From positions 26,093,449 to 26,157,448 of the forward strand of contig NC_135553.1 in NCBI RefSeq assembly GCF_964340395.1: a stretch of 64,000 bases of DNA. Direction: 5' to 3'. The DNA is from Glandiceps talaboti. Taxonomy: Eukaryota > Hemichordata > Enteropneusta > Spengelidae. Within the stretch, counting starts at the first letter, position 1, and each line of letters starts with the position of its first letter. Both the position numbers and the translations under genes were made by a program. The notes beneath the pieces were generated by a model. That model saw nothing but the letters and a program-made list of their open reading frames with translations, made no database searches and was not told where the DNA came from. Positions 1 to 11,213 of this stretch are shown piece by piece.

Positions 1-277
1 AAAAACGGTGAAAAAGGGGAGTTGTCGAAAAGTGGTCCTATACCGCTAATTTCTATACTACTGACGAATCTGACAAATTCATGTAAAACTGTCACACGAT
101 CACAATGCCAATATTTTCTAATACATTCTGTCGAATTGGAATTTCAAACTATCCTCAGACAAAGCTCCCATTTAGAATTCTAGATAAATAATGGGTAAAT
201 TCATTCATTCAATCATTTGTTCATTTATTCGTTTGTTCGTTCGTTTGTTCATTTATTCTTGCACTTTCTCATTACAC
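1..277. other. Unassigned sequence at window start
   Basis: No coding or repeat structure is recognised. A short run of TTCATTCATTC and TTCGTTTG-type words (about 200-255) leads into the microsatellite that follows. It may be the interior of the DNA element whose presumed right end lies at 754. Confidence 0.4.
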
Positions 278-332
278 ATACATACATACATACATGCATA
301 CATACATACATACACACACACACATACATACA

Positions 333-362
<30 letters not shown>
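278..362. repeat. (CATA)n microsatellite
   Basis: Almost uninterrupted CATA repeats with a short CA run in the middle. The open frame through it encodes only Thr-Tyr-Ile-His-type repeats and is not a gene. Confidence 0.95.
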
Positions 363-364
<2 letters not shown>

Positions 365-420
365 CATATGCTGATTGATTTAAAAGTTAATAACTTGGTT
401 AACTATTCAATCAATTGGAA

Positions 421-710
421 ATGCTGTCATTCCACTTATTTTATAGAGTGGCGGCTGTCATTCCACTGGATCTACAGTGCAGAGGGTGTCATTCAACTAA
501 CTGAATGTAGAAAGGGGTGTCATTCCACTGTTTACATACTGGAAATGCTGTCATTCCAGTTCCAAAGCATTGAAAATGCTGTCATTCCACTTATTTTATA
601 GAGTGGCAGCTGTCATTCCACTCGTTTTACAGTGCAGAGGGTGTCCTTCATCTAACTGAATGTAGAAAAGGGTGTCATTCCACTGTTTACATACTGGAAA
701 TGCTGTCATT
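421..710. repeat. Two 155-bp repeat copies rich in GTCATTCC
   Basis: Two diverged direct copies start with ATGCTGTCATTCCACTTATT at 421 and 576, an offset of 155 bp. Inside each copy the word GTCATTCC recurs every 20-45 bp. Further degenerate copies (GTCATTCG) continue to about 740. Short spaced words near an element end resemble the subterminal repeats of hAT-type DNA transposons, but no transposase is present in the window. Confidence 0.75.
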
Positions 711-754
711 CGTTTTCCGTCATTCGGGTTGTCATTCGTTTTAGGGTCACCCTG
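421..754. mobile_element. Possible right end of a DNA transposon ending TAGGGTCACCCTG
   Basis: The GTCATTC-rich block ends in TAGGGTCACCCTG at 742-754, directly before a reverse-transcriptase remnant. Read from the other strand the terminus is CAGGGTGACCCTA. Nearly the same word marks both ends of the outer element at 44359-46043. A CAGGG-type terminus with subterminal repeats suggests a hAT-like element. The left end would lie before the window, so neither the target duplication nor the full length can be seen. Confidence 0.35.
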
Positions 755-756
755 CC

Positions 757-1004
757 ACAGTTGATGACCGGAAATGCCTCAATCGAATTGTTAACACTGC
801 CAGTAGCATCATTGGGTGCCAACTTCCTTCTCTGAATGAGTTGTACAACGCTCAAGTAAAGGAAAGAGCTCAGTTAATTGTAAAAGACGATTTCCATCCA
901 GCACGTAATTTATTCCAACTATACATTCGATCAAATCAGGTTCTAATCGCACATTGTTTAGCTTTTATCCAACTGCAGTCCGCACTCTTAATGAATCAAT
1001 TTAA
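757..1004 (+). pseudogene. Reverse-transcriptase C-terminal remnant of a non-LTR retrotransposon
   Basis: The frame from 760 reads VDDRKCLNRIVNTASSIIG, then LPSLNELYNAQVKERA, then DDFHPARNLFQL. This order (Arg/Leu-rich start, A..I.G..LPS, L...R..RA, HPA..LFQL) is the usual tail of L2/CR1/Rex-like reverse-transcriptase ORFs, where a conserved FFP-AVR-LLN block follows. Here that block appears as FYPTAVRTLN in a different frame (from 930) and ends at TAA 1002-1004. One frameshift therefore separates the halves. The endonuclease and catalytic RT parts are missing, so the copy is dead and 5'-truncated, possibly by the element ending at 754. The clade is uncertain. Confidence 0.7.
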
Positions 1005-1113
1005 GTTCTCTGTTGACGCATCAATCTCGTGTTAGGAGTCCTCTACAGAATATTGTTTTTGTAAATTCTTCATTACACGCAAAATCAATGCACATTTCAT
1101 TATATATGTATCA

Positions 1114-1219
<106 letters not shown>

Positions 1220-1269
1220 CAATAAAACATATCATAGTAGTTGACATCAGTCGTCCAAATGAAAAGCCA

Positions 1270-1328
1270 TTCATTCATTCGTTTGTTCATTCATTCATTC
1301 ATTCATTCATTCATTTATTCATCCATTC
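1270..1328. repeat. (ATTC)n microsatellite
   Basis: Imperfect CATT/ATTC repeats with GTTTG interruptions. It lies about 40 bp after the AATAAAA motif and might be the tail of the retrotransposon remnant. Confidence 0.9.
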
Positions 1329-1349
1329 AACTAAAAGTAGTTTTTAACT

Positions 1350-1505
1350 TAATAGAGCTGTACTAACTGTAAGTGGAGTATTATTTTTTTGGATGAGACA
1401 GCAAACAATATATCCTGCAATATATTCATGGAAAAACATTTAAATACCAATAATTAGACATTGCATTATCAATTAGCGGTCTATTTTATCCACAAGTTGT
1501 ACAAT
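1350..1505 (+). repeat. Dispersed repeat family A, copy 1
   Basis: Contains GTAAGTGGAGTATTATTTTT near the start and AAATACCAATAATTAGACA followed by ATTAGCGGTCTATTTTATCC. The same order of words is seen at 27784-27890 and, more diverged, at 15065-15170. No coding capacity is seen. The sequence looks like a short non-autonomous element. Confidence 0.6.
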
Positions 1506-1559
1506 TTGTTTTGGGAAGAAAGGTGACACTGAGGTTTATGTTATGTCTTTTTGACAGTC

Positions 1560-1739
1560 AAAATGTCTAATCGTGTTGTTACATGTGATGTACGGTTTGG
1601 TGGGCTTTAGGCCCAATGGTTGAACATTTTACATTGATTTTTTTTTCTTTTAAAATAATACCTTTTGTAATATTTTTCTGTTTGTATTTTCTGTTATGTA
1701 AAAATTAAGCTGTCTTATGGTATGTTTATATAATAATAT

Positions 1740-1818
<79 letters not shown>

Positions 1819-1841
1819 AATAATAATAATAATAATAATAG
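1560..1841 (+). repeat. (GAT)n(AAT)n microsatellite with AT-rich leader
   Basis: About 25-30 GATGAT triplets from 1739 pass into AAT triplets at about 1818. The leader (1590-1738) has the look of a non-LTR retrotransposon 3' UTR, since several such clades end in short triplet repeats, but no ORF is attached. The microsatellite itself is certain and the LINE link is a guess. Confidence 0.8.
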
Positions 1842-1906
1842 GTTGAAATTATGATTTTTTTATCCACAAGTTGTAAAATAAGAGGTTGATATTATGATCT
1901 TTAAAG

Positions 1907-2057
1907 TTGACTGAGATAACGTTCAATCAGTTCTAGAAATCAATTTGACTGAGATAATGTTCAATCAGTCTAGAAGTCAAGTTGACTTAGATAATGTTCA
2001 ATCAGTTCTAAAAGTCAAGTTGACTTAGATAACGTTCAATCAGTTCTAGACGTCAAG
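1907..2057. repeat. 38-bp tandem repeat, 4 copies
   Basis: Four copies beginning TTGACTNAGATAA and containing GTTCAATCAGTTCTA, with about 10% differences between copies. One copy lacks one base. No coding potential. Confidence 0.92.
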
Positions 2058-2544
2058 TGAGAGTATTGTGATCTTTGCCATTATTATCAAACAATTTCAC
2101 CAAACTATAGACATGGACATGTACAATTGTTTGTAATCATAATAGTTGCTTAGAAACAATCATCTGTATCATCTTTATAACAGTCTCACAGAGAATAAAA
2201 ACTTTCTCTACTTCCTCATTCTTTTCTCCAGTGTTTGTTGTCATTATCTCAGAATTGTCACCATCACTATATCGTAGAATGACGTCGTAAAACCGTAATT
2301 TTGTAGCTGTTGATCACACATACTGAAATATCGCCCTCTATCCGTTGATAGGAGAATGCTGGGGGATTGCACCGTTGCTCTGTGACCTTTCACTGCTTAC
2401 AACACTGTTATAGGTTCAAATTTAAAAAGAATTTACTTTTTGAACTTTCTATCATATTTGATAGTTGAGATATGAATACAAAAATAGTTATATTTCCATT
2501 GTATTATATTTAATTTATAATATACAAGAATTGTTATCTACATA
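2058..2544. other. No gene recognised
   Basis: Unique AT-rich sequence. No splice-bounded open frame or repeat stands out. Confidence 0.5.
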
Positions 2545-4075
2545 TGAATGATGAGGAAGAGAGCTGTATTACTACTCACTGTTCTCTACTTTGGAATCTT
2601 GTTGTCTGACCATATTCTGGATATTTTGTAATCTCTTTCCCTCCACCACTGTCTTCTCCATGTTTACTTTACATATACTCTGTTGTCATTAGTCTTTTCT
2701 TGACTTTATTCCGACATGGTATGTTCTTGCTCTCAGCTTTTGTTCAGCAGTCTTCTCTCTTAGAATGACTGTTTTCCTTTCGTCTTCAATTTTTCTTTCA
2801 AGTTCATAGCTTCTGTCATCTTTTTCCTTATTGTTCGTCTGTCTTTATCCAAAGAGCTAGAGATTCTCTCCAGGTGAAGTTCCTCTAGATCTCCTGTCGT
2901 TTCCACAGATTGCTCGATGTCTCTAAGACGAATTTCACTTCTTTTTATGTCTTCTAAATGTAGGTATTCTCACTTCCCTTCCGATCTTTTCCATGCCTGG
3001 TCTGACTTTTTTCCTTTTTATCCTGCCATCCGTAAAGTCGGTTTGATAGGTCGTTGACATCTCGCTGTTAGTTTTCGAACTCAGCATCCTCTTTCTTTAA
3101 CTCCTTTTCTTTTTGTGACAAGTTTTCTTCTTTATTTGTATTTAACAGAAGCTTCTTCAATTCTACCTTTGCTTCCTAATTTTCCAATTCATCTGATCTC
3201 TTCATATTTTAATTTCTTTGTCCAATTTATCTACACATTCATTTATGTGTCCTTTTGATGATTCTTTTGACGACAATTCTTGTTTTAGATTCTTTAGTTC
3301 CTCTGACTTTTTCATCAAGGCTTCTTCTTTCATTTGTGTTGACTTGGTGACAGTTTTCCATTCCTTCGATTAACTTGCATCATTTTCCTGTTTCACCAAT
3401 GTAATCTTAATTTCACTTTCTCTTATCTCGTTTTCCTTTGCTGTTAGTTATCTACCTTTTTCCTCTTAAATATTTAGTCTTGCCTCAAATTCAGTCTTCG
3501 CTATCATAACCATAATTTCTTCTTCTTTTGTATCTACTTTCTGTCCCCTCTCATCCAATTCAGATTGTTTGCTGTTCAACGTAGCTTCCTTGCTAGCCAC
3601 ACTTTGCACCAGTTATTCACTGAGTTTTTCTCTCTATTTTTACACACATTAACTCTTTTTTTCAGTCTCAATCTATGTCAACTTCTGTTCGACCATGATA
3701 TATGCTTCGTTCGTTATAGTTTCTTTCTGGTCCAAACAAACTTATCTATTGTTCAGTTCTATACTTTGCTGAAATTGCATTTCCGTCTTCTTTTACCACC
3801 TCCTCCTCCTGTTCAAGTTTTCTGACTTTCGCCTACAGTCTCCTATTGTGCTCGTTGAGGGCGTCCTCAGCCAAGGCTATCTTTCCTTACACACAGTATC
3901 TGCTCTCGATCGTCTAAATGACCTTGGCTTCCATTTACTGATGCTTGTCTCTTACGACAGCTGTCATCGCTTCTTCTACCTTGCCCTCTTCCTTTTCAGT
4001 TTGTCGCTGTCTGTCATTTAGTTCCATCTCCCTGATTGTCACATTTCTCATTTTGTCTTCGAGACACCTTTCTCC
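2545..4075 (-). pseudogene. Decayed coiled-coil protein gene
   Basis: The plus strand is unusually C/T-rich. Read on the minus strand it gives long stretches dominated by Glu, Lys, Gln, Leu, Asp and Arg. Examples in order are LEDKMRNVTIREMELNDRQR (from about 4062), GKIALAEDALNEHNRRL, then AKVRKLEQEEEVVKEDGNA, KEEALMKKSEELKNLKQEL, LSQKEKELKKEDAEFE and SYELERKIEDERKTVILREK. Hydrophobic spacing suggests a long coiled coil. The frame is broken by many stops, mostly TAA/TAG where CAA, CAG, GAA or GAG would fit (for example after NRRL and after DKHQ), and by at least two frameshifts (around 3205 and 2945). No introns are evident over 1.5 kb, so it may be a retrocopy or one large exon. The parent protein is not identified. 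Low-complexity coiled coils are easy to over-call, but the length and codon pattern argue against chance. Confidence 0.65.
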
Positions 4076-4214
4076 ACAAAACATCACTACAAAACCTATA
4101 TCCCGTTATAATTGCCAATCTATCGTTGTTGTTACCAATGCAATATACACATCATTTTAGTATTGCTTTGTACACTTTTTAGTTGCAGGGTGACGATGTG
4201 TCATTTATAAAACA

Positions 4215-4830
4215 AATGTTGTGTGCTTGCCTGACTAACGCTGTTGTTATCTTTGCATATGCACAATCATTTTAGTTGTTGCTATGGGTGTGGTCTTGTT
4301 GCTAGGTAGATATATATTCATTTACTTGGACATATATCCACTTGCCTAACCAATCTTGTTATCTTTGCAATTTACCAGCCATTTGGCTGTTGCTATGGGT
4401 GTTGTCTTGTTGCTAGGCAAACATAGGAACATTTCTTAAAAGTTTATATCTATGCCTACCCATCCCGGGTTAAGTGAATGTTGGTATGGGCGTGGTCATG
4501 GTGCTAGGCATATTTGCATACATTTTTTAATGATTATTTACCTGCCTACCCATCGATATCCCTGTATTTATCTTTCCAATATACGTCATCACTTGACTGT
4601 TACTATGATCTTGACCTTGTTGCTATGCAATTTGCGTACATTTTTGAATGTTTATTCATTTGCCTACAATTCCTGTATTTATCTTTCCAATGTACATAAT
4701 CATTTGACTGTTGCTAAGGGCGTGATCTTGCTGCTATGCATATTTGCATACAATTTTGAATGTACATACACTTGTCCACCAAACAATGTTATCATCTTTG
4801 CAATATCTATCATCACTTGACTATTGACAT
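4215..4830 (+). repeat. Family C: diverged ~120-bp tandem repeat with GTTGCTATGGG
   Basis: Five to six diverged monomers carry the order GCCTACCCA, TATCTTTGCAAT, TTTGACTGTTGCTATGGG, GTGGTCTTGTTGCTAGGCA and ATTTGCATACATTTTT. The same family occurs inverted at 40055-40260. The 122-aa and 61-aa open frames through it are by-products. Each monomer has paired GTTGCTA half-sites; the one at 4409 reads GTTGCTAGGCAAAC, close to an RFX X-box. Confidence 0.85.
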
Positions 4831-5420
4831 TGTTTTGTTTTTGACTGAAAATACCCATATTTTGCTAAAAGAAAAAAAAAGATATCAACTTGACATGAAC
4901 AAAACTGAATAGAATTCCTCCAAGGCACATACACACAAATATCAAAGCTATCATAGAAGAAGTCGAAGATATCATTTTTAAAACCAAAATATTAACTAGA
5001 ATCGCTAAAAATAGAAAATGACTCATGTCAGCTTGGCATGAACAAACTGCTTAACTGTGGCTGACAGCGAAGCTAAAAATGAACATATGACAAATAGTTA
5101 AATCATATGGACTATATTATTTCAATTCCATGATTGCAAATTCACTTTAATTTGTATAATTCGAATATCCTGTTTCCTTGTATTTCAGAAATTGAATAAT
5201 ACATTTTCACCAGCCAAGCAGATGATTGCTCATGGGTACAGCAGATTATTTGAAGTCTAGTCTTATCTTTCAAAGCGGTTGCACTCTATGGCAGTGGTTA
5301 GACAGTAACTGAATAATAAGATTATTGCATTCCATAAGTATCTATTACTTTGTATTCAGGGACTTATCAATGAGTAAAGTGTATATCTTTCTATACATTC
5401 TTTTTTATGGAGATATTTAT
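4831..5420. other. No gene recognised
   Basis: Unique AT-rich sequence with no recognisable exon or repeat. Confidence 0.5.
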
Positions 5421-5455
5421 TTGTAAGTGAAAGAAAGAAAGGAACTCTCTTTCAC

Positions 5456-5506
<51 letters not shown>

Positions 5507-5526
5507 TAAAGACACACGGAAAGATA

Positions 5527-5579
<53 letters not shown>

Positions 5580-5675
5580 CGCGCTCGTGTCTCGAGCAGC
5601 TCCGTATTACACGTGGGTGTGTGCACGCACGCACTAAACTAGATTTCATGTACCTGTGCGTGTGCATGTACGTGT

Positions 5676-5732
<57 letters not shown>

Positions 5733-5800
5733 CGCGCGTGTCTCGAGCAGCTCCGTATTACACGTGGGTGTGTGCACGCACGCACTAAACTAGATTTCAG
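5456..5800. repeat. (CACATA)n and duplicated (TG)n(CG)n tract
   Basis: Eight CACATA units (about 5456-5503) are followed by (GT)n then (GC)n at 5530-5584. A unique segment containing CTCGAGCAGCTCCGTATTAC and GCACGCACGCACTAAACTAG follows. The same (GT)n(GC)n plus unique segment recurs at about 5680-5800. Alternating purine-pyrimidine runs of this type favour Z-DNA. The Cys-Val and His-Thr repeat frames on both strands are artefacts. Confidence 0.93.
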
Positions 5801-6409
5801 TATTAATCTTCAAGTGGGGTCTGAAGCCAATGCATTTTTTATTTGTATACAGGTGCTGAAACTATTTGGACCTTCAAGTCGTTTTGTATTATCATATGCT
5901 TACAACTAAAATTTGGATATTTATCATCGAAATATTGTTATAAATTGACGTCGTACAACATTGTTATTTAGACAAACACTTGATATATTATGGTTCATTA
6001 TTGTCTTCTATGAAGAGGAATATGACAAATTCCAATACTTACTTTCACGCATGTGACGTCACAATGTCTGAAAATTCTATTTGTATAATCTCAAATTGAA
6101 ATACATTGTCAAGTTCATTTTCCACGATATCGGTATAATACCAGAATTGATCAGTACAACACATTAATGTACATTTTATTGCAACTAGGAAAAATCGTTG
6201 GATATCATCTTAAACCATGGACATTTGAAATTTCTAACGATCAATTTTTGTTTTTGATCGAACAGATCAATTTGTAGTTTGGAAAGGGTACCAACAAACA
6301 AGTGCGTTTGGAACATTGATCTTTCGGATAATGTAAGATGAAAAGTACCTAATCGATATGTGTATGATGCTTTATTACCATTATAGTTTGATATGATAGC
6401 AGTTCATGT
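5801..6409. other. No gene recognised; CRE palindrome at 6054
   Basis: Unique sequence with normal CpG frequency. TGACGTCA occurs at 6054-6061, about 15 bp from a minus-strand GTAAGT donor-like word. No open frame supports an exon, so this is only a note. Confidence 0.4.
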
Positions 6410-9210
6410 CAGAGTTACTAGTAGTCAACTCGGACATTCAAAGTTACTAGTAGTAAACTCGGACATTCAAAGTTACTAGTAGTAAACTCGGACATTCAAA
6501 GTTACTAGTAGTAAACTCGGACATTCAAAGTTACTAGTAGTAAACTCGGACATTCAGAATTACTAGTAGTCAACTCGGACATTCAAAGTTACTAGTAGTA
6601 AACTCGGACATTCAAAGTTACTAGTAGTCAACTCGGACATTCAAAGTTACTAGTAGTCAACTCGGACATTCAAAGTTACTAGTAGTAAACTCGGACATTC
6701 AAAGTTACTAGTAGTAAACTCGGACATTCAAAGTTACTAGTAGTAAACTCGGACATTCAAAGTTACTAGTAGTAAACTCGGACATTCAAAGTTACTAGTA
6801 GTAAACTCGGACATTCAAAGTTACTAGTAGTCAACTCGGACATTCAAAGTTACTAGTAGTCAACTCGGACATTCAAAGTTACTAGTAGTAAACTCGGACA
6901 TTCAAAGTTACTAGTAGTAAACTCGGACATTCAAAGTTACTAGTAGTCAACTCGGACATTCAAAGTTACTAGTAGTAAACTCGGACATTCAAAGTTACTA
7001 GTAGTCAACTCGGACATTCAAAGTTACTAGTAGTCAACTCGGACATTCAAAGTTACTAGTAGTAAACTCGGACATTCAAAGTTACTAGTAGTAAACTCGG
7101 ACATTCAAAGTTACTAGTAGTAAACTCGGACATTCAAAGTTACTAGTAGTAAACTCGGACATTCAAAGTTACTAGTAGTAAACTCGGACATTCAAAGTTA
7201 CTAGTAGTCAACTCGGACATTCAAAGTTACTAGTAGTAAACTCGGACATTCAAAGTTACTAGTAGTCAACTCGGACATTCAAAGTTACTAGTAGTAAACT
7301 CGGACATTCAATTTAAAGTTACTAGTAGTAAATTCGGACATTCAGAATTACTAGTAGTAAACTCGGACATTCAAAGTTACTAGTAGTAAACTCGGACATT
7401 CAGAATTACTAGTAGTAAACTCGGACATTCAAAGTTACTAGTAGTAAACTCGGACATTCAAAGTTACTAGTAGTAAACTCGGACATTCAAAGTTACTAGT
7501 AGTAAACTCGGACATTCAAAGTTACTAGTAGTCAACTCGGACATTCAAAGTTACTAGTAGTCAACTCGGACATTCAGAGTTACTAGTAGTAAACTCGGAC
7601 ATTCAAAGTTACTAGTAGTAAACTCGGACATTCAAAGTTACTAGTAGTAAACTCGGACATTCAAAATTACTAGTAGTCAACTCGGACATTCAAAGTTACT
7701 AGTAGTAAACTCGGACATTCAAAGTTACTAGTAGTCAACTCGGACATTCAAAGTTACTAGTAGTCAACTCGGACATTCAAAGTTACTAGTAGTAAACTCG
7801 GACATTCAAAATTACTAGTAGTCAACTCGGACATTCAAAGTTACTAGTAGTCAACTCGGACATTCAAAGTTACTAGTAGTCAACTCGGACATTCAAAGTT
7901 ACTAGTAGTCAACTCGGACATTCAAAGTTACTAGTAGTCAACTCGGACATTCAAAGTTACTAGTAGTCAACTCGGACATTCAAAGTTACTAGTAGTCAAC
8001 TCGGACATTCAAAGTTACTAGTAGTCAACTCGGACATTCAAAGTTACTAGTAGTCAACTCGGACATTCAAAGTTACTAGTAGTCAACTCGGACATTCAAA
8101 GTTACTAGTAGTCAACTCGGACATTCAAAGTTACTAGTAGTCAACTCGGACATTCAAAGTTACTAGTAGTCAACTCGGACATTCAAAGTTACTAGTAGTC
8201 AACTCGGACATTCAAAGTTACTAGTAGTCAACTCGGACATTCAAAGTTACTAGTAGTCAACTCGGACATTCAGAGTTACTAGTAGTAAACTCGGACATTC
8301 AAAGTTACTAGTAGTAAACTCGGACATTCAAAGTTACTAGTAGTAAACTCGGACATTCAAAATTACTAGTAGTCAACTCGGACATTCAAAGTTACTAGTA
8401 GTAAACTCGGACATTCAAAGTTACTAGTAGTCAACTCGGACATTCAAAGTTACTAGTAGTCAACTCGGACATTCAAAGTTACTAGTAGTAAACTCGGACA
8501 TTCAAAGTTACTAGTAGTCAACTCGGACATTCAAAGTTACTAGTAGTCAACTCGGACATTCAAAGTTACTAGTAGTCAACTCGGACATTCAAAGTTACTA
8601 GTAGTCAACTCGGACATTCAAAGTTACTAGTAGTCAACTCGGACATTCAAAGTTACTAGTAGTCAACTCGGACATTCAAAGTTACTAGTAGTCAACTCGG
8701 ACATTCAAAGTTACTAGTAGTCATCGGACATTCAAAGTTACTAGTAGTCAACTCGGACATTCAGAGTTACTAGTAGTAAACTCGGACATTCAAAGTTACT
8801 AGTAGTAAACTCGGACATTCAAAGTTACTAGTAGTCAACTCGGACATTCAAAGTTACTAGTAGTCAACTCGGACATTCAAAGTTACTAGTAGTAAACTCG
8901 GACATTCAGAGTTACTAGTAGTAAACTCAGACATTCAAAGTTACTAGTAGTCAACTCGGACATTCAAAGTTACTAGTAGTAAACTCGGACATTCAAAGTT
9001 ACTAGTAGTAAACTCGGACATTCAGAGTTACTAGTAGTAAACTCGGACATTCAAAGTTACTAGTAGTCAACTCGGACATTCAAAGTTACTAGTAGTCAAC
9101 TCGGACATTCAAAGTTACTAGTAGTAAACTCGGACATTCAAAGTTACTAGTAGTCAACTCGGACATTCAGAGTTACTAGTAGTAAACTCAGACATTCAAA
9201 GTTACTAGTA
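6410..9210. repeat. 29-bp minisatellite, about 96 copies
   Basis: The unit runs GTTACTAGTAGT, A or C, AACTC, GGACATTCAAA (29 bp). Copies differ mainly at the A/C site and in the AAAGT, AGAGT, AAAAT and AGAAT joint. A 4-bp insertion sits near 7311, a 3-bp deletion near 8723, and AAATTCGG occurs once at 7330. Every copy carries ACTAGT, a SpeI site. Stops occur in the unit, so it is not coding. A block starting at 7575 (AAA, then C, then ACCA variants) recurs at 8271, an offset of 696 bp or exactly 24 units. Confidence 0.98.
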
Positions 9211-9472
9211 GACATTCACTTCGATCAAAATATATACATTAACACTTCACCATATTTTATCTGTAAATAACTATCATTTTGTGCAATTTATTTGATTAAC
9301 GACAAAATTACAATTTATTACATAAAACTCAATAAATTTCAGAAACAAGTACTGGTAACCACACTTACATGTAAATTTGGTGACAATGTTACTGTACTAA
9401 ACTATACATATTTGTTTTGAATAGCGTTCTCTCAGTTAAACTTTGATTTCGTTTGGTGCCTTGTGCTGCTGT
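9211..9472. other. Unique sequence after the minisatellite
   Basis: AT-rich and without recognised features. Confidence 0.4.
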
Positions 9473-9473
9473 C

Positions 9474-9508
<35 letters not shown>

Positions 9509-9513
9509 CAACA

Positions 9514-9550
<37 letters not shown>

Positions 9551-9560
9551 AAACAACAAC
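9473..9560. repeat. (AAT)n(AAC)n(GAC)n compound microsatellite
   Basis: The triplet runs change stepwise from AAT to AAC to GAC/GACGAC and back to AAC. The minus-strand Ser/Leu-rich frame is a by-product. Confidence 0.95.
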
Positions 9561-11091
9561 ACATATAGATCTTTAAAAAGAGAACTAAACACACTTCCCA
9601 AACAAATGATGTGAACAAATGCAAAAACTACTACACTTGCCACTTGTTTTCATCTTTTTATTAGAAATATGTTTAAGAGTGAAAAATGCTCAGGTTTCGT
9701 GAAAGACATGATAGCTTTAACTACAATATTTTCCCACTGAGTAAAAAAAAACTCAGACGAATATAATGATAAATTACTAAAATATACATTTACTTGTTAT
9801 CCCCGTGGCGACCAACAACACAAGTTCGTAACTAGTACCAAGAGCGTTAACTTTCATGTCTTGGCTAACCTATATGAGTTGTGTACCCAGCGTTTCAATT
9901 GGTGATCAGTGATGAATTCTATAGCTACCTTAAAGAGTAACAGACGGTCGCGATCAGTGTAAACTTCAACTAAATTTATAGTCTGGTTTTATTTGTTCAG
10001 CCTCACATAATTAATTCTCAAATTTTTTTCCAAAACTATAGAAAAAATAAGAGTATAATGTCTGGCGGGAATGGGTTAATATTATTATACTTTATGTGTC
10101 CCAGGGGGTGTCACTTTGCATTACAAATATACCTATCAATTTCACCTTGTCAGGGTTCATTCGTCAATATCTAACTTATACCGTTCTTATCACAAACCAA
10201 GATGACCATTTCATGATACTTTGTTCTTTCGTATTTCCTCAGGGAGTGATTTTTATTCAAAAAGCTAACAGACTCCAAATCATTTACAAACTTGTCCATG
10301 TGTCAAGTCATCCTAGGATAATTAAGAGAAAGTAAAATATTCATAATCTCCCTTACTCCCCCCCCCCCCCGAGACTCTGTTACCGATAGTCTTTGAATAA
10401 AAACTGAGGATAAATTTGAAATTATTCTCCCTTTAAAAATAACGCCTATCTATTTGTTTCTTCTTCTTTTATATTAGTTCAATCATTTATTACTTTCAAT
10501 AAATCACATACTTTTCAAATCTTACACAGCTTGAGACATCACTGCATTAGGGATTATTGTGAATGAAACACATAGAAACTAGATTTGACGTCGACGTGAC
10601 ACTAAGTTTCCTATATTTGTATATCGTACTCCTTTCATTGCCATTCTCGAAAGTTGGAATTTATTTGTCAGCTGACGTACCGATATAATTGTAATACTAG
10701 GTGCAAGGCAGGTCAGTGGACACCTGACTTGATAATGTATGTATTGTTTACTTTAGTTCTTTGTAAAACTCAAAGAAATTGAAGGAGATAGTCAGGGAGA
10801 TAGTGATAGAGTCTGGGATGTCAAAATACATGATTAACGTGAACAAAATATGATAGAGGTTTATTCGGTAAGAAATTGTAATAACATTAAATACTTGGCC
10901 AAGCGTTCTCTGTTGAGCCATTATCACGACGTTGTGGAGAAAACCTACATTAGGCAGCCTTCAGTAATTAACTTTCTACAAATCGGTCCTCCTGGGAGGG
11001 CTTTATTTTAGATAATGGGCATTAGGAGAGTGTCACATTTTACTTCGACTCATTTCTATCTCTAATTTTGTATTATTTTGTGATTTGGCAG
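9561..11091. other. No gene recognised; poly(C) at 10358-10370
   Basis: CpG-containing unique sequence. An open frame of 79 codons at 10096-10335 (plus) has no recognisable domain and no splice context, and I do not call it. Confidence 0.45.
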
Positions 11092-11153
11092 GGTCCCACC
11101 GCTGCCACCGGTTCCAAATCCTACTGCTGTTACATCCCACCTCTGCTACCATT
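11092..11153 (+). other. Exon-like block between AG and GTAAGT
   Basis: A T-rich stretch ending TGATTTGGCAG precedes a 62-nt block, much richer in G+C than its flanks, and GTAAGTA follows at once. All three frames are open. One reads VPPLPPVPNPTAVTSHLCYH, proline-rich. This could be an internal exon (coding or UTR) of an unidentified plus-strand gene. A single splice-bounded block is weak evidence, and the compositional island could be chance. Confidence 0.3.
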
Positions 11154-11213
11154 GTAAGTAATATCATAACATATCAGTGAAATACAGTGAATTAACTGTT
11201 TGGTGTGGTATGA

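Noticed and set aside
6410-9210. Centromeric satellite
   Set aside because: The unit is only 29 bp, the array is 2.8 kb, and it is bordered by unique DNA. A minisatellite is the simpler reading.
9389-9643. Ser/Leu-rich minus-strand frame
   Set aside because: Generated by the AAT/AAC/GAC triplet microsatellite.
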